DNA of 64,000 bases. Source: Lithobates sylvaticus. Lineage: Eukaryota > Chordata > Amphibia > Anura > Ranidae. The notes beneath the pieces are model-generated. The model searched no databases and was not told the DNA's origin. It saw only the letters and a program-made list of their open reading frames with translations. Below are positions 50,036 to 61,090 of the stretch, one piece after another. How positions within the stretch are numbered: position 1 is the stretch's first letter; each line of letters begins with the position of its first letter. The position numbers and the translations under genes are program-made. The stretch covers positions 425,804,303 to 425,868,302 of the forward strand of contig CM053029.1 of NCBI GenBank assembly GCA_028564925.1. The letters are read 5' to 3'.

Positions 50036-50911
50036 CACTGTATTACCAAAAGTATTGGGATGCCTATCTTTACACGCACATGAACTTTAATGGTATTCCA
50101 GTCTTAGTCCGTAGGGCTCATTATTAACTTGGCCCACCCTTTGCAGCTATAACAGCTTCAACTCTTCTGGGAAGGCTGTCCACAAGGTTTAGGAGTGTCT
50201 ATGAGAATGTTTGACCGTTTTTCCAGAAGCGCATTTGTGAGGTCAGGCACTGATGTGGCCGAGAAGGCCTGGCTCGCGTTCTCCGCTCTAACTCATCCCA
50301 AAGGTATTCTATCGGGTTGAGGTCAGGATTCTGTGCAGGTCAGTCGGGTTCTCCACCCCAAACATGCTCACCCATGTCTTTATGGACCTTGCTTTGTGCA
50401 CTGGTGTGCTGTCATGTCAGAACAGAAAGGGGCCACCCCAAACTGTTCCCACAAACTTGGAAGCATGAAACTGTCCAAAATGTCTTGGTATGCTGATGCC
50501 TTAAGAGGGGCCAAGCCCAACCCTGAAAAACAACCCCACACCATAATCCCCCCTCCACAAAATGATTTGGACCAGTGCACAAAGCAAGGTCAATAAAGAC
50601 ATGGATGAGTGATTTTGGGGTGGAGGAACTTGACTGACCTCAACCCAATAGAAACACCTTTGAGTTGAATTAGAGCAGAGACTGCAAGCCAGGCCTTCTC
50701 ATCCACATCAGTGCCTGACCTCACAAATGCACTGCTGGAAGAATGGTCAAACATTCCTAAACCTTGTGGACAGCCTTCCCAGAAGAGATGAAACTGTTAA
50801 AGCTGCAAAGGGTGGGCCAACTCAATATTGAACCTTACAGACTAAGACTGGGATGCCATTCAATTTAATGTGCGTGTAAAGGCAGGCATCCCAATACTTT
50901 TGGTAATATAT
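50036..50911. mobile_element. Head-to-head (palindromic) Tc1 derivative of the CACTATATTACC family
   Basis: Both ends carry the terminal block (ACCAAAAGTATTGGGATGCC and its inverse). The left arm (50036 to about 50402) has the transposase C-terminus on the minus strand. The right arm (about 50573-50911) has the same region on the + strand (PDLTNALLEEWSNIP-like). The single central part at 50403-50572 carries the preceding part of the minus-strand frame ([14 protein letters not shown]). The shared region includes CTTGCTTTGTGCACTGGT near 50389-50407 and its inverse near 50572-50590. Size 0.88 kb. No N-terminal domain. Confidence 0.88.
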
Positions 50912-50914
50912 TAT

Positions 50915-51150
50915 TATTATTATTTAAGGTACTTATATAGCGCAGCGCTTTACATATACATTGTACATTCACATCAGTCCCTACCCTCAAGGAGCTTACA
51001 ATCTAAGGTTCCTAACTCACATTCATATACTAGCCCCAATTTAGACAGAAGCCAATTAACCTACCAGCATGTCTTTGGAGTGTGGGAGGAAACTGGAGAA
51101 ACCAGAGTACCCGGAGGAAACCCACGCAGGCACAGGGAGAACATGCAAAC
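50915..51150 (-). repeat. Common vertebrate interspersed repeat, minus orientation
   Basis: Read on the minus strand it contains GCATGTTCTCCCTGTGCC, GTGGGTTTCCTCCGGGTAC, TTGTAAGCTCCTTGAGGG and, at the end, AGCGCTGCGCTATATAAG, followed by a TAA repeat. This is a very common amphibian and fish repeat that I know by sequence; I think it is the 3' part of a retroposon, but I cannot name its family with certainty. Partial copies lie near 4392, 9720-9760 and 16690. Confidence 0.75.
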
Positions 51151-51909
51151 TTTTATATATAGTGTATATGTATTCTAATTTTAATTAAATATACACTAAA
51201 TATTTAAACACGTGGAATTGTTTCTAATATGCAGGAGAAAATGCCATATAAAAGGAATGCAAGTGAGCTGTCTTGCTCTGAAATGGCTTATAACAACACA
51301 AGATAAACAGGAGAAACAGTGGTAGAAAGAATTACAAAGTAGAGTTATGTTGGCGTGTTAATTTATGATAAGCCAATGTTTTCTGAACACTGTTTTGAGA
51401 AATCTGAGAAAATGGTATTTTAGGTATGTCTTTGTATTGTGCAAGGACCTATGTATCACTTTAGAGCACTCTTATTTACAGCAGGGGTAATGTTATTTGG
51501 ATAAATCTAGTATAATCCTTCTATCCAGGATAGCAGTGTACCTAACACCACCCATTTAAATGTCATATTATCAATTGTTTCTCATACTAGCATAGTATGG
51601 TAGCATAGTAACTTACAAAATATTTTAAAGTGTGTGGATTTCTGTTATGTTTGTAGAAGAAGGTAAGTAGAAAAAAACTGTCACAAAATCCAATACTCCC
51701 CATTGTCCTGACATGAAAACATTAGACACCAAGCAAACATCTTTAAGTTAAGAGTCATTTACTGAGGAGTGAGAACATTCAATCCAATTGTTACTTGTTA
51801 CTTACTAGCGTTTTCACTGCTCGATAAATCTACCTACACACAAACATGTTTGACAATGTATTTCTGCTGCTATATAAATATGGATGATTTCCATTTTCTC
51901 TGACTACAG
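51151..51909 (+). other. End of the 25-kb intron before the transmembrane exon
   Basis: AT-rich unique intron ending in CTGACTACAG. No repeat or open frame recognised. Uninterrupted unique sequence next to the exon may hold splicing signals. Confidence 0.55.
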
Positions 51910-52054
51910 AGGCAAGTAATAGTAGCCATGAGTCTCGTGTTGGTCTAGCAGAAGGTCTGGAATCACGAGAGAAGACAATTATACCACTTGTGATCGTGTC
52001 ATCCTTGACCTTTATTTGTCTTGTGGTTCTTGTTGGTATTCTAATATACTGGCG
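51910..52054 (+). CDS. PTPRZ1: PTPRZ1 transmembrane exon (equivalent of human exon 13)
   Basis: This 145-bp exon encodes the last part of the ectodomain and the single membrane-spanning helix. The acceptor is CTACAG and the donor CG|GTAAGT. Two bases complete a Glu codon split with the giant exon, then [18 protein letters not shown] and the hydrophobic helix (51978-52052), which ends in ILIYW and a basic stop-transfer sequence. The helix is almost identical to the human one. Compared with human, REKTI replaces EKKAV just outside the membrane. It lies 25 kb downstream of the giant exon. Confidence 0.97.
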
Positions 52055-53008
52055 GTAAGTATTCTGGTTTCTTACCTATGCTATGTATGTATGTAAAAGC
52101 CTTGAATAAAAAGTGTAAATAAGTTGTAAACAATATTTTCTAAAGCAGGTAAATGTTATACAACATACATATACATACGCAATGCAAGTGCATGAATAAA
52201 AATAAAAATGAGGTAGAAAACAAACTAAGTTTCAGGCAAGCAGATAAATATAAAATTGAGCTTCATCTATGTTAAATGCCTTACTTGCTAAAGATTTGTA
52301 ATTCAGTTCAATCAGTCACCCCTACCAGATAGTTGAGGAAAGTGAAAAATTAGCACTGGACTCGCATTGTTATTTTATTTGTACTGTACTGCTATCCTAA
52401 AACACTACTAGAAAGGGCAGACAGGTTCTGAACTCTTTGAGATCTGTCTGTAAACTGCACTGCAGCTAAGCAATAGAGACTGCTCTAGACTCTGTCCCTG
52501 TCTATTATTGGACAAATAAGGGATAGCAGCACACTGATAAGATCTTGACTCTTCTTTCTCCTATCAGGAAGCTACCAGACTAAATGAACAGAACTGGCTC
52601 AGAGCGCTGCCACTTCCTCTCCCTCACTAAGTACTGGATACCAGGATTATGCCAAAGCATTTGACACAGTTCCTCACACATGGCTAATGTGTTAATTAAA
52701 GTCTACAGACTTGAAAAATTCCATTTGTAAATTAATAGAAAAGGCCATTTTGAGAGAGTAGTGAATAATGATTCCTACTCTGAATGGCCTAAGGTTATTA
52801 GTGCTGTACCCCAAAGTTCAGTGTTGGGACCCTTACTTTTTAATATATTTATAAATGATTTAGGGTTTGGGATTAAAAGTACCATTTCAGTGTTTGCAGA
52901 TAACACCAAGCTATGCAGTAGAATTATGTCCTTACAGTATGTCTCCAACTTACAAGACAACCTCAATGCACTATTTAATTGGGCAACTATGTGGCAATCG
53001 AGGTTTAA

Positions 53009-53712
53009 CCACTTCAGCCCCGGAAGATTTGGCTGCCCAATGACCAGGCCATTTTTGGCAATACGTGTCACTTTAACTACCAATTGCGACGTTGTACCCA
53101 AACAAAATTGACGTCCTTTTTTTCCCACAAATAGAGATTTCTTTTGGTGGTATTTTATCATCTCTGGTTTTTATTTTTTGCGCGCTATAAACAAAAAAAG
53201 AGAAACAATTTTGAAAAAAAACACAATATTTTGTACCTTTTGCTATAATAAATATCCCCAATTTTTTTAAAAAAGCAATTTTTTTCCTCATTTTAGGCCG
53301 ATATGTATTCTTCTACATAGTATTGGTTTGCGTAAAAGTTATAGCAGAGAAAGATTTATGGCATTTTTATTATTATTTTTTTTTACTAGTAATGGCGGTG
53401 ATCAGCGATTTTTATTGGGACTGCGACATTATGGCGGACAGATCGGACACTTTTGACACATTTTTGGGACCATTGGCATTTATACAGAGATCAGTGCTAT
53501 AAACATGCACTGATTACTGTGTAAATATCACTGGTAGGGAAAGGGTTAACACTAGAGGCAATCAACCGGTTAACTGTGATTCTAAATATGGGGGGAGGGG
53601 ACTGACTGGGTGAGGAGAGCGATTGTTGTTCATACTTAGTATTGACAGATCTCTGTCTCTGACCACAGAACACGCGCATCGGCTCCGGCGGTGTGCACGT
53701 GCCCCCTAGTGG
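53009..53712 (+). mobile_element. TTAA-flanked DNA element, 704-bp member, inside the LINE
   Basis: TTAA at 53005-53008 and 53713-53716. Left end CCACTTCAGCCCCGGAAG, right end GCCCCCTAGTGG, giving inverted ends CCACT/CCACT. Contains the same GCGCTATAAACAAAAA, ACTAGTAATGGCGGTGATCA and GGGACTGCGACATTATGG blocks as 21680-23177, and in inverse orientation 11866-12830. No coding capacity. Confidence 0.88.
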
Positions 53713-53937
53713 TTAAAAGGTGAATCAACATAGAGTTACGTCGGTTCTCCCAGAGGAGCCAACCTGCTGCAGTACAACTGTGGCGGCTGGTCAGGAAGGG
53801 GTTAATGTGGATAAATGTAAAGCTATGCACTTGGGGGCTAAAAACAACATGCATGCATTATATGTACTAGGAAGAGAACAGCTGGGGGAGTCAATGGTGG
53901 AGAACGTTCTGGGTGTTCTGGTAGATCGTAGATGTAA

Positions 53938-54395
53938 AGGGTTTGTAAACCCTTGTTTAAAAAACAAAAAAAGCAAACATGTCATACTTACCTTACCTTA
54001 CCTTACCACTGTGCAGTTTGTTTTGCACTGAGTGGCCCTGATCGTCCTCTTCTGGGGTCCCCCGGTGGCGCTGGTAACTCCTCCCCACAACAGATGTCCA
54101 CATTGGAGAAGTGTTCTCCATGGACACCCGTGCAGGCGCACTGATGAGTCCTACTTCTGCATCTGCGCCTGCGTCATTGGATTTGATTGACAGCAGCGGG
54201 AGCCAATGGCTGCACTGCTATCAATCTATCCAATCAAGAGCCAAAACAATGGGCAGAGAGGAAGAGCGCGTCTCACCCAAGGGAACGAACGGGCTCAGGT
54301 GAGTAAAATGGGAGGGGCTAGGGGGGTTGGACAGTGTCAGAAGTTTTTTCACCTTAATGCATCAAGGTGAAAAAACATGAGGGTTTACAACCACT
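53938..54395. mobile_element. TTAA-type MITE (AGGGTTTGTAAACCC ends), first of three in a row
   Basis: Left flank GTAA (53934-53937, likely changed TTAA), right flank TTAA (54396-54399). Inverted ends AGGGTTTGTAAACCC and GGGTTTACAACCACT. Contains a local repeat CTTACCTTACCTTACC and donor-like CAG|GTGAGTAAA at 54296-54305. No coding capacity. Confidence 0.8.
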
Positions 54396-54399
54396 TTAA

Positions 54400-54767
54400 A
54401 TTCCAACTCCGGATAAAAAAAATTTCCATGCAGTGGGGCTCAGGCCCACACTGCATGAGTTAACTGCTTTGTCTAGGGGTGAACACTGAGCCTATAATTA
54501 CCCAATCCTTCATTTCTCGGAAAATGGCACTCCCCCCCACCGCCCAGTGGTGGACTGTTCCTCACTTCTTCACATCCAGAGCCAGTCTGTGGACATGATG
54601 ACGTCAGGAACAGTCAACTGCACAAGACCGCTAGACGGCTGGGTGCGGGGCAGAAGCTGCATGGTCAGTTCTTGCGCTGGGAGGATTGGAGAATTAGGTG
54701 AGTATATCTTGGCTCTTTAATCCCCTAGACAAAAAAGAGCAGGGCAAAATTTCCCCGGGGTTTAGCT
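54400..54767. mobile_element. TTAA-type MITE, second of three in a row
   Basis: It shares TTAA 54396-54399 with the first and 54768-54771 with the third. Ends ATTCCAACTCCGG and GGGGTTTAGCT are weak inverted repeats. Contains TAG|GTGAGTATA near 54695-54706. No coding capacity. Confidence 0.7.
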
Positions 54768-54771
54768 TTAA

Positions 54772-55266
54772 GGGATAAATTCCCTTTTTACAAAAAGAAG
54801 CAAATGCACATCTTTTTGCAGTAATTTGTGCATTCATTCGTTTTTTACTCTGCAGTCTGTAAGGCATTGCATCCGTGAACAGCAGATTGTGGGTGCAATG
54901 CCAGGATCCTGCAGACACTGGGTACAGCTGTCTGCCCATATCTTGTAGGGACAGACAGTTATCGAATGTCAGGAAGAATCAATGAACTACAGAGACACTC
55001 CCCAGCACCTGCGCAGTTCATTGAGAACTACAAGCCGTTGACCGTGGAGGTAGAATTCTGTGACTGAGTAATGTGGCCGTGTGGGTCGAGCCCACGCACT
55101 GCCACTCTGTTTTCAAATTCTAACAGTGGGTGTGAGAGAAGATCCCCTGCCCGGTGTCATGAGGAGGGGGGATCGGGGGGAGAGGAGACAGGAACTGGGA
55201 CATGTTACACGCTCCACCCTAAATACAAGTTGAACATGTAACATGTTCCAAAGGTGAACTTATCCT
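54772..55266. mobile_element. TTAA-type MITE (GGGATAAATTCCC...GGTGAACTTATCC), third of three in a row
   Basis: TTAA at 54768-54771 and 55267-55270. Inverted ends GGGATAAATTC and GAACTTATCC (allowing one gap). Interior has CACGCACTGCCACTCTG and a GC-rich patch. The LINE resumes at once after it. Confidence 0.75.
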
Positions 55267-55562
55267 TTAATAATAGCTTGCAATGCCAAGCTGCAGTTTC
55301 TAAAGCTAGCAAAATACTTTCTTGCATTAAAAGTGGTATAGACTCCAGAGAGAGGCATCATTTTGCCCCTGCACAAATCAATAGTAAGTCCTAGGTAATA
55401 GTAAGTAGAATATGCAGTTCAGTTTTGTGCACCAGTTCACATAAAGGATATTGGAGAAAGTTCAGAGAACAGCTACCAAACTGATAAGAGGCATGGGGAA
55501 GCTGAGCTATGAGGAAAGAGTATCTGAACAAAATGTATTCTCTCTTAAGAGGAGGAGATTGA

Positions 55563-55809
55563 GGCTGGGTTCACATATGTGCACACAGCGGCTCACTGCA
55601 GGAATCCGGTGTGTCCTCGTTCACCGTTTTTAGGTCCGATTTGAGCCCAAATTTTTGGCTGAATTCGGACCTGAAACGGACCAAAAGACTCACTGGAGCC
55701 ACTGCGGAGATATGTGAACTGGCTCCATAGAGAGCCGGTCACAATCTCCTGCTGTGTGAATTGGGTGCGGGGAAACTGCATCCAATTCGCACTAGTATGA
55801 ACCCAGCCT
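55563..55809. mobile_element. MITE with GGCTGGGTTCACA...GAACCCAGCC ends, inside the LINE
   Basis: 247 bp with inverted ends GGCTGGGTTCA and its inverse (the right end reads ATGAACCCAGCC). Internal inverted blocks include GGTCCGATTTGAGCCCAAAT and ATTTTTGGCTGAATTCGGACC. This end type is common in frog genomes in my recollection. Target duplication unclear. Confidence 0.75.
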
Positions 55810-55970
55810 AAAGATAGATATGATCAACATGTATAAATATATAAGGGGTCCATATAGTGAACTCGGTATAGAGTTATTCACTTTCAGGTCATTACAGAGG
55901 ACAAGGGGCATTCTTTACATCTGAAGGAAAAAATATTTCCTTCACATACAGGACAGTTTTGTCACAGTAA

Positions 55971-56383
55971 GCCCCCGTACACACGGTCGGAAAGTCCGAC
56001 GGAAAATGTCCGATCGGACCATGTTGTCAGAAAATCCGCCCGTGTGTGGGCACCATCTGACTTTTTTCCGACGGAAAAAATTTTAGATCCTGCTCTGAAA
56101 TTTTCCGATAACAAAATCCGATCTGACTTTTTCCGATCATGTGTAGAGAATTCCAACGGACAAAGTGCTACGCATGCTCAGATCAAATTACGAGACTAAA
56201 GCTATTGGCTACTAGCCTCTACATAGTTCCGTCGTACGCAACGAACGTCACCACGTTCAGAATGATCGGATTTTCCGACAACTTTGTCCGACCGTGTGTA
56301 TGCAACACCAGTGTCGGACAAAATCCGTTGGAAAAAATCTGACGGATTTTGTGGTCGGAATTTCCGACTGTGTGTACAGGGGC
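55971..56383. mobile_element. Harbinger-like MITE (ACACACGGTCGGA family), third copy, inside the LINE
   Basis: Ends GCCCCCGTACACACGGTCGG and the inverse GTGTGTACAGGGGC. Flanks TAA (55968-55970) and TTA (56384-56386). Multiple TCCGAC and GTCGGA motifs inside. Same family as 19101-19524 and 44967-45345. Confidence 0.85.
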
Positions 56384-56665
56384 TTAGAGCTGTGAAAATG
56401 TACAATGGACTCCCTCAAGGACTAGTTCTGACCAGCTCAGTAGATTGTTTTAAAAAAGAGGTGGATGCATTCCTAAAAGCACAAATTATTAATGGATACA
56501 CATTTTTAGAGGTAATGCCAGGGGTAATGAATGCAGGGAATATCCCTTTGCCGCCTAGGGGATCAGGAAGGATTTCTTTATTCCCCACTGGAGAGATTTG
56601 GATCATGCTTTTATTTTATTTGTATTTATTGTTTTGCATTACACAGCTTTCATCCATTAGAAAGG

Positions 56666-59600
56666 CAGAAGAACATGCAACATTGTAGCAGTACTTGCAC
56701 TAAAACACTTCAAGATGTGCACTAAAGTGCTGCTGTTTTATAACGCTAGTCCAACCAAAAAAAAAACAAGTTTATTAGCATTTTTCTTTTTTGCCTCTGG
56801 CCCAACCAAGCAGAATATTATATCATATGGTGTTCCTAACAATCAAAAACTCTACATTGTTGGTGGTCCTTGATGTGAGCATAGTCTTTGCAGACACTTT
56901 GAATTTTCACTCATGCATCATCAGTCTCAATTACACTTGCCGGTTTGATATATGCAGATTTGGTAATATTTTACATTATTGATTGATGGGCACTACTGTA
57001 AATCTGTGTGTTTCCAGCAATCAGCACTTTCATCATTTTAATCGAGTGATAATTAGTAATTCACACTTAACACATAAGCCTGATGTTGTTCACCTCTTAT
57101 ATGAAACAGATGGAAATACCTGCCTACAAGAATCACAAAACCAGATGTTGTACATTGAGTTTATATAGTTGCATCCTAATTGACAGGTTTTATGTACATA
57201 GCTTCATCCGTGAGCATCACATGGAATGATGTTTAATCTATAATGGCAGTTTTCAAACTATTTCATCCTTTTCATGGGTATTCGGGAAATAAAGATAGAA
57301 GGAAAATGTTTATGTTATGATTACATTAGTAATATGGATGTTTTGATCAAGGAAATAATTAAGTTAAACAGGAGAGCAGTTTATTAGCTAAAAAAGAAAA
57401 TGTAAAATAAATGTTTTTTTTTTTTTTTTCATACCCCACATTTTTTTTCATAATGTCACATTCACCAAATAGTCATTGTGCATTTGCTGAACATTCATTA
57501 GCAAATATTTTATCCAATTTATATAGCACATTTGCTATGAAGGGTCAAGTGCAAATTCACCAAATCAACTTACATTTGCAAAAGTTACAATCACCACACA
57601 TTGACTAAAAATCTTTACGTACACTGCATACACCAGTCTGATGTAGAAAATCATTATTTTCATATGAGATTACAATTATTCCCTATGGAGACACACTTAG
57701 ACCCATTGGGATTGGTATACTAATGGCAAATAGGCTTTTCAATTTGAAAGGGAAGTTTCCTACAGCTTAGTGAATGCGGTGAAAATACACTTTGCAAAGA
57801 ATACTCAATCACTTGCAGGGAAAATAATAAAAACAGTAGTTTGGCTGATGTGGATGATGGAAATAAGCAGAGATTCACCTCAATCACTAAACTAAGAGAA
57901 AATTCTCTTGCAAAGTGAACAGCTTTTTTCGCTTTTAGGTAATCACCCCCATTGTTCTAACAGTTGTTCCTGTGTTATTATAACTTTAGTTCTATTTTCA
58001 AAAAAGTGCTATCAGAGCATATCAGGCTGGTATCCTGATTGCAAGTAGGTAGTGAGCATTAGGTCTACTGCCATGTCGAACAACCCCAAATTTGCTTCAG
58101 CATTAGAAAAATCTACTAAAAGTGGGGGGCTCAAATAACTGGAGCTGGACACTGATGTGTTTTAGGCTTCCTGACAACCCGATGCCCAGGTGTAGGTGTC
58201 TGCATGAGAGTTCATGTGCAAAGTACCCACCACTTCCTGTTGGTTAGGTAGAACCTTTTTTTTTTTTTTTGGTGAACTGGCAAAGGGGCTTTAGCTGGAG
58301 AAGAGTTTTAGGGGGGCGTGAAAAGTGACTCCTGTGGGCCCCGTACCAAAACTACTGATAGTAAAACCCTATTTTCTAATATGGCAAATGTAACTGGTAA
58401 ATCTTCTGCCATAATATTTTTAATACCTGAAACGGTGTTGGTGTCAGTAATTTGAACAGGAAGCCCTAGAGGTCATTTCCTCACTGTTCCATGTTCCAAG
58501 CAGTTCTTCATTCCCCAGGCTCAGGGTGAGTAGTGAGAAAGTTTTGCCTTTACAGAGTTCAGCTAGAGTGACTAAAGAGGAGACCTGGAACAGAACTAGC
58601 GGCTCATTTAATGTATTTGTTATATTTAGAACATTCAACTTAATACTTTTATGTGTTTTTTTTTTTTTACTCTTTATCAAAAACCCTTTTGCCAGTTCAA
58701 TAGGCCACTTCCATACAATACAGTTTGTAAGTTTATGTATAGCCAAATAGTTTTTTTGTAAACTGTGGAAGTGTTAAAACCCTAAAAGGCTTTTATTACC
58801 ATCAGGGTTCCTGATGGTTTACTTTCTTAGTTTTTCCTGGTGACCATTGTCAAAGGGACAGAAAGTGATGAGAAATCTAAGATCTCATTAGAACATCTTC
58901 TGGATTTTCTGGTGACAACAGTCTAAGGGGCATTTGCCCTTACTTTAAAGAGATTTTATTCTCTTCCTGTAAAGTCTCTAGGACAGGAAGTGGAAGGAAA
59001 TCTCCCCAGTGGGGCACAGACAACATAATGGAGTACAAGCTAAAAAAGTAAAGTACTATTTATCAACAGTTCAATTTAAATAAATGTTTTACATCATAGA
59101 CAGAATCAATGGGCTTGATTTACTGTCTTTGAGCACCAGCTGCCTGAGAGTCTGACCTGTATTAACTCTCCATTTCTAGCTCAATGGTTCTTATTTTTTG
59201 CTACTTCCCAGAGCATGTTCACATTGCACAACATGGAGATACCCAATGGACCGTTTCTGGGTTGTAGCTTATTTTGAGCAATTCATTTTACCCCAGTAAA
59301 TTCCACAGCAAGGCTTCACATATCTATTGTCATGGCTTTAATTAGCAATGTGAATGATGGTCACCAAATAGAGTACAGTATAAAAGATAATAATGACCAG
59401 AAGTTATGCATTCATTAATACCATCAGTACATTGATATAAAGATACAAACTGTTATTTTTTTTGTTCACAGTAAAAACCTAATAAAAAAAAAAAAGATTA
59501 TGGCTAAACCCTAATTTTCATATTACATATAATACATACAATACATATATGTAATTGTATACAATTATTATAATGTCAACCTAAAATACATACTGTATAT

Positions 59601-60467
59601 TCTTACATTATGTACTATGTACAGCTTGGGGTGAAAAGGACACAGTCTAGCCATTTTATTCTGCCAGCCATTGCTGCTCTTTTCTTAAAATGGGTAATCT
59701 AGATGTATGAGCTCCAGTGACAGTGCAGTGCATAGACAGTGCAGGTGTAGCCTACCTCTCTTTCTAAAACCACCTTCTGTGTCAGACATCACAAAAGTTA
59801 GGGGACAATGACCATATCCCCTCTTAACATTTCCTGCTTTCACGGTGATAGCAGAATGCTGTGGAAGGCAGATATTTTAGAAGACTGCATGTAGAGAGTT
59901 ATTTATTAAAAGAATATTCTTTTTATTTTAGTCAGTAAACCTATGTTCATATCGAGCCCAATTATTCACATTGGAATGCCAGTACATGATTGGATGATTA
60001 TGTTAAACATGGATTCAATACATGGCTGAAAATTTTTTTTATTCCTATGTGTATTAAAGCATGTAAAAGCTGAGAAGCCATCCCCGTTGATGGAAGATCA
60101 CTTTTCCAAGTGTATCCAAATAGACTAAAGAGATAAAACAATTTTTACAAAGTTTTAATATAATCATAAAGTTGAATTATTTATTCTAATATTTTATAAT
60201 TTTCTTAGGCTAAGAGATGTGTCCTAAGAATGAGGTAAAATGTATTAGAGTAATTCCATCATTATCATTTAGTAACCTGAGCTATTATTGTAATTTAAAA
60301 AGCTAACTATAATAATTTTGTATTAATTTAGGGCTCATATATAAATTGGAAAACCCATTTTGCATGTCACCCTACTAGTAAAAGCGTATTCAGAACTTAG
60401 TGTAGTTCTTTTGATTTTATTGTAGCCTACACAGCATTTATATAACAAAGTGCTTATAATATTTCAG
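56666..60467 (+). other. PTPRZ1 intron remainder before the juxtamembrane exon
   Basis: AT-rich intron. A repeat-like block at about 57740-57955 (AACTAAGAGAAAATTCTCTTGCAAAG type) and another at 58750-59060 (similar to 31345-31575) are visible but their ends are unclear. No exon other than the one at 60468. No open frame with a recognisable match. Confidence 0.5.
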
Positions 60468-60559
60468 GAAATGCTTTCAGACTGCCCACTTTTACTTGGA
60501 GGATAGCACATCACCACGGGTCATTTCCAGCCCTCCAGCTCCAGTATTTCCTGTTTCAG
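60468..60559 (+). CDS. PTPRZ1: PTPRZ1 cytoplasmic juxtamembrane exon (equivalent of human exon 14)
   Basis: This 92-bp exon encodes the first cytoplasmic residues after the membrane helix. The acceptor is ATTTCAG and the donor TCAG|GTAGGA. One base completes the Arg codon begun in the previous exon; then come [20 protein letters not shown] and [10 protein letters not shown], nearly identical to human. It ends one base into the codon for the next Asp. The two phosphatase domains and the C-terminal SLV motif would be encoded downstream of this window. Confidence 0.96.
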
Positions 60560-61090
60560 GTAGGAGTTCTGATATAGCATACTTCTTTGGTTTTCTTGTT
60601 TAAAACTGTATATTGCTTTGTATTGATTTTCTAAATGTATATAAGCTGAAGAGGGGTAGGGAATTTTGGTATGGCATGACCACTATATATTGCAGCACAA
60701 CCTTCATATAGCAGGTTCCTCAGAAGATGTGACTGTTTATAAAAATATACACTGAATATAAATAGCATATCAAACTCTATCCTTTGTAGCAGAATGCCTG
60801 TGTGAGATAAAATGTACCTGCCATCTTACATTGTACACAAAAGTGGTAGATCTGTTCTAAAATAAGACTTATTTAAATATGCAGCTACCAACAATTTACT
60901 GAACAGAGGGGTTGTTTCTGACTTTTGAACTGTATACAGTGTATGTGTGAATGGATCTGTATTATCTTTACATGTACACAGGTTTTCCATTTACACATTA
61001 TTTGGCCTCAACAACTTCCATAGTGGAGCTCAAACTCCTATGACTATAGTACACTGCTGCCTTAGATACAGTATATAGTATTTATACATA

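Larger units (their letters stand above)
52632..56665 (+). mobile_element. LINE (CR1/L2/Jockey-like) copy cut by six insertions
   Basis: Segments 52632-53004, 53717-53933, 55271-55562, 55810-55967 and 56387-56665 read in order as one 5'-truncated LINE ORF2 and 3' UTR. Seen in order: reverse transcriptase blocks (AKAFDTVPHTWL; LGPLLFNIFINDL; FADNTKL, where active copies have FADD), a CKAMHLG block, VQRTATKLIRG and FSLKRRRLR, then a tail starting NGLPQGLVLTSS. Stops and frame changes are present, so it is dead. The inserted elements are listed separately. The same LINE tail lies at 1651-2035. After it, the intron to 60467 is long and mostly plain. Confidence 0.88.

Noticed and set aside
52761-53111. 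Reverse transcriptase-like frame considered as a host gene
   Set aside because: It is part of a degraded LINE with stops, and runs straight into a TTAA element.
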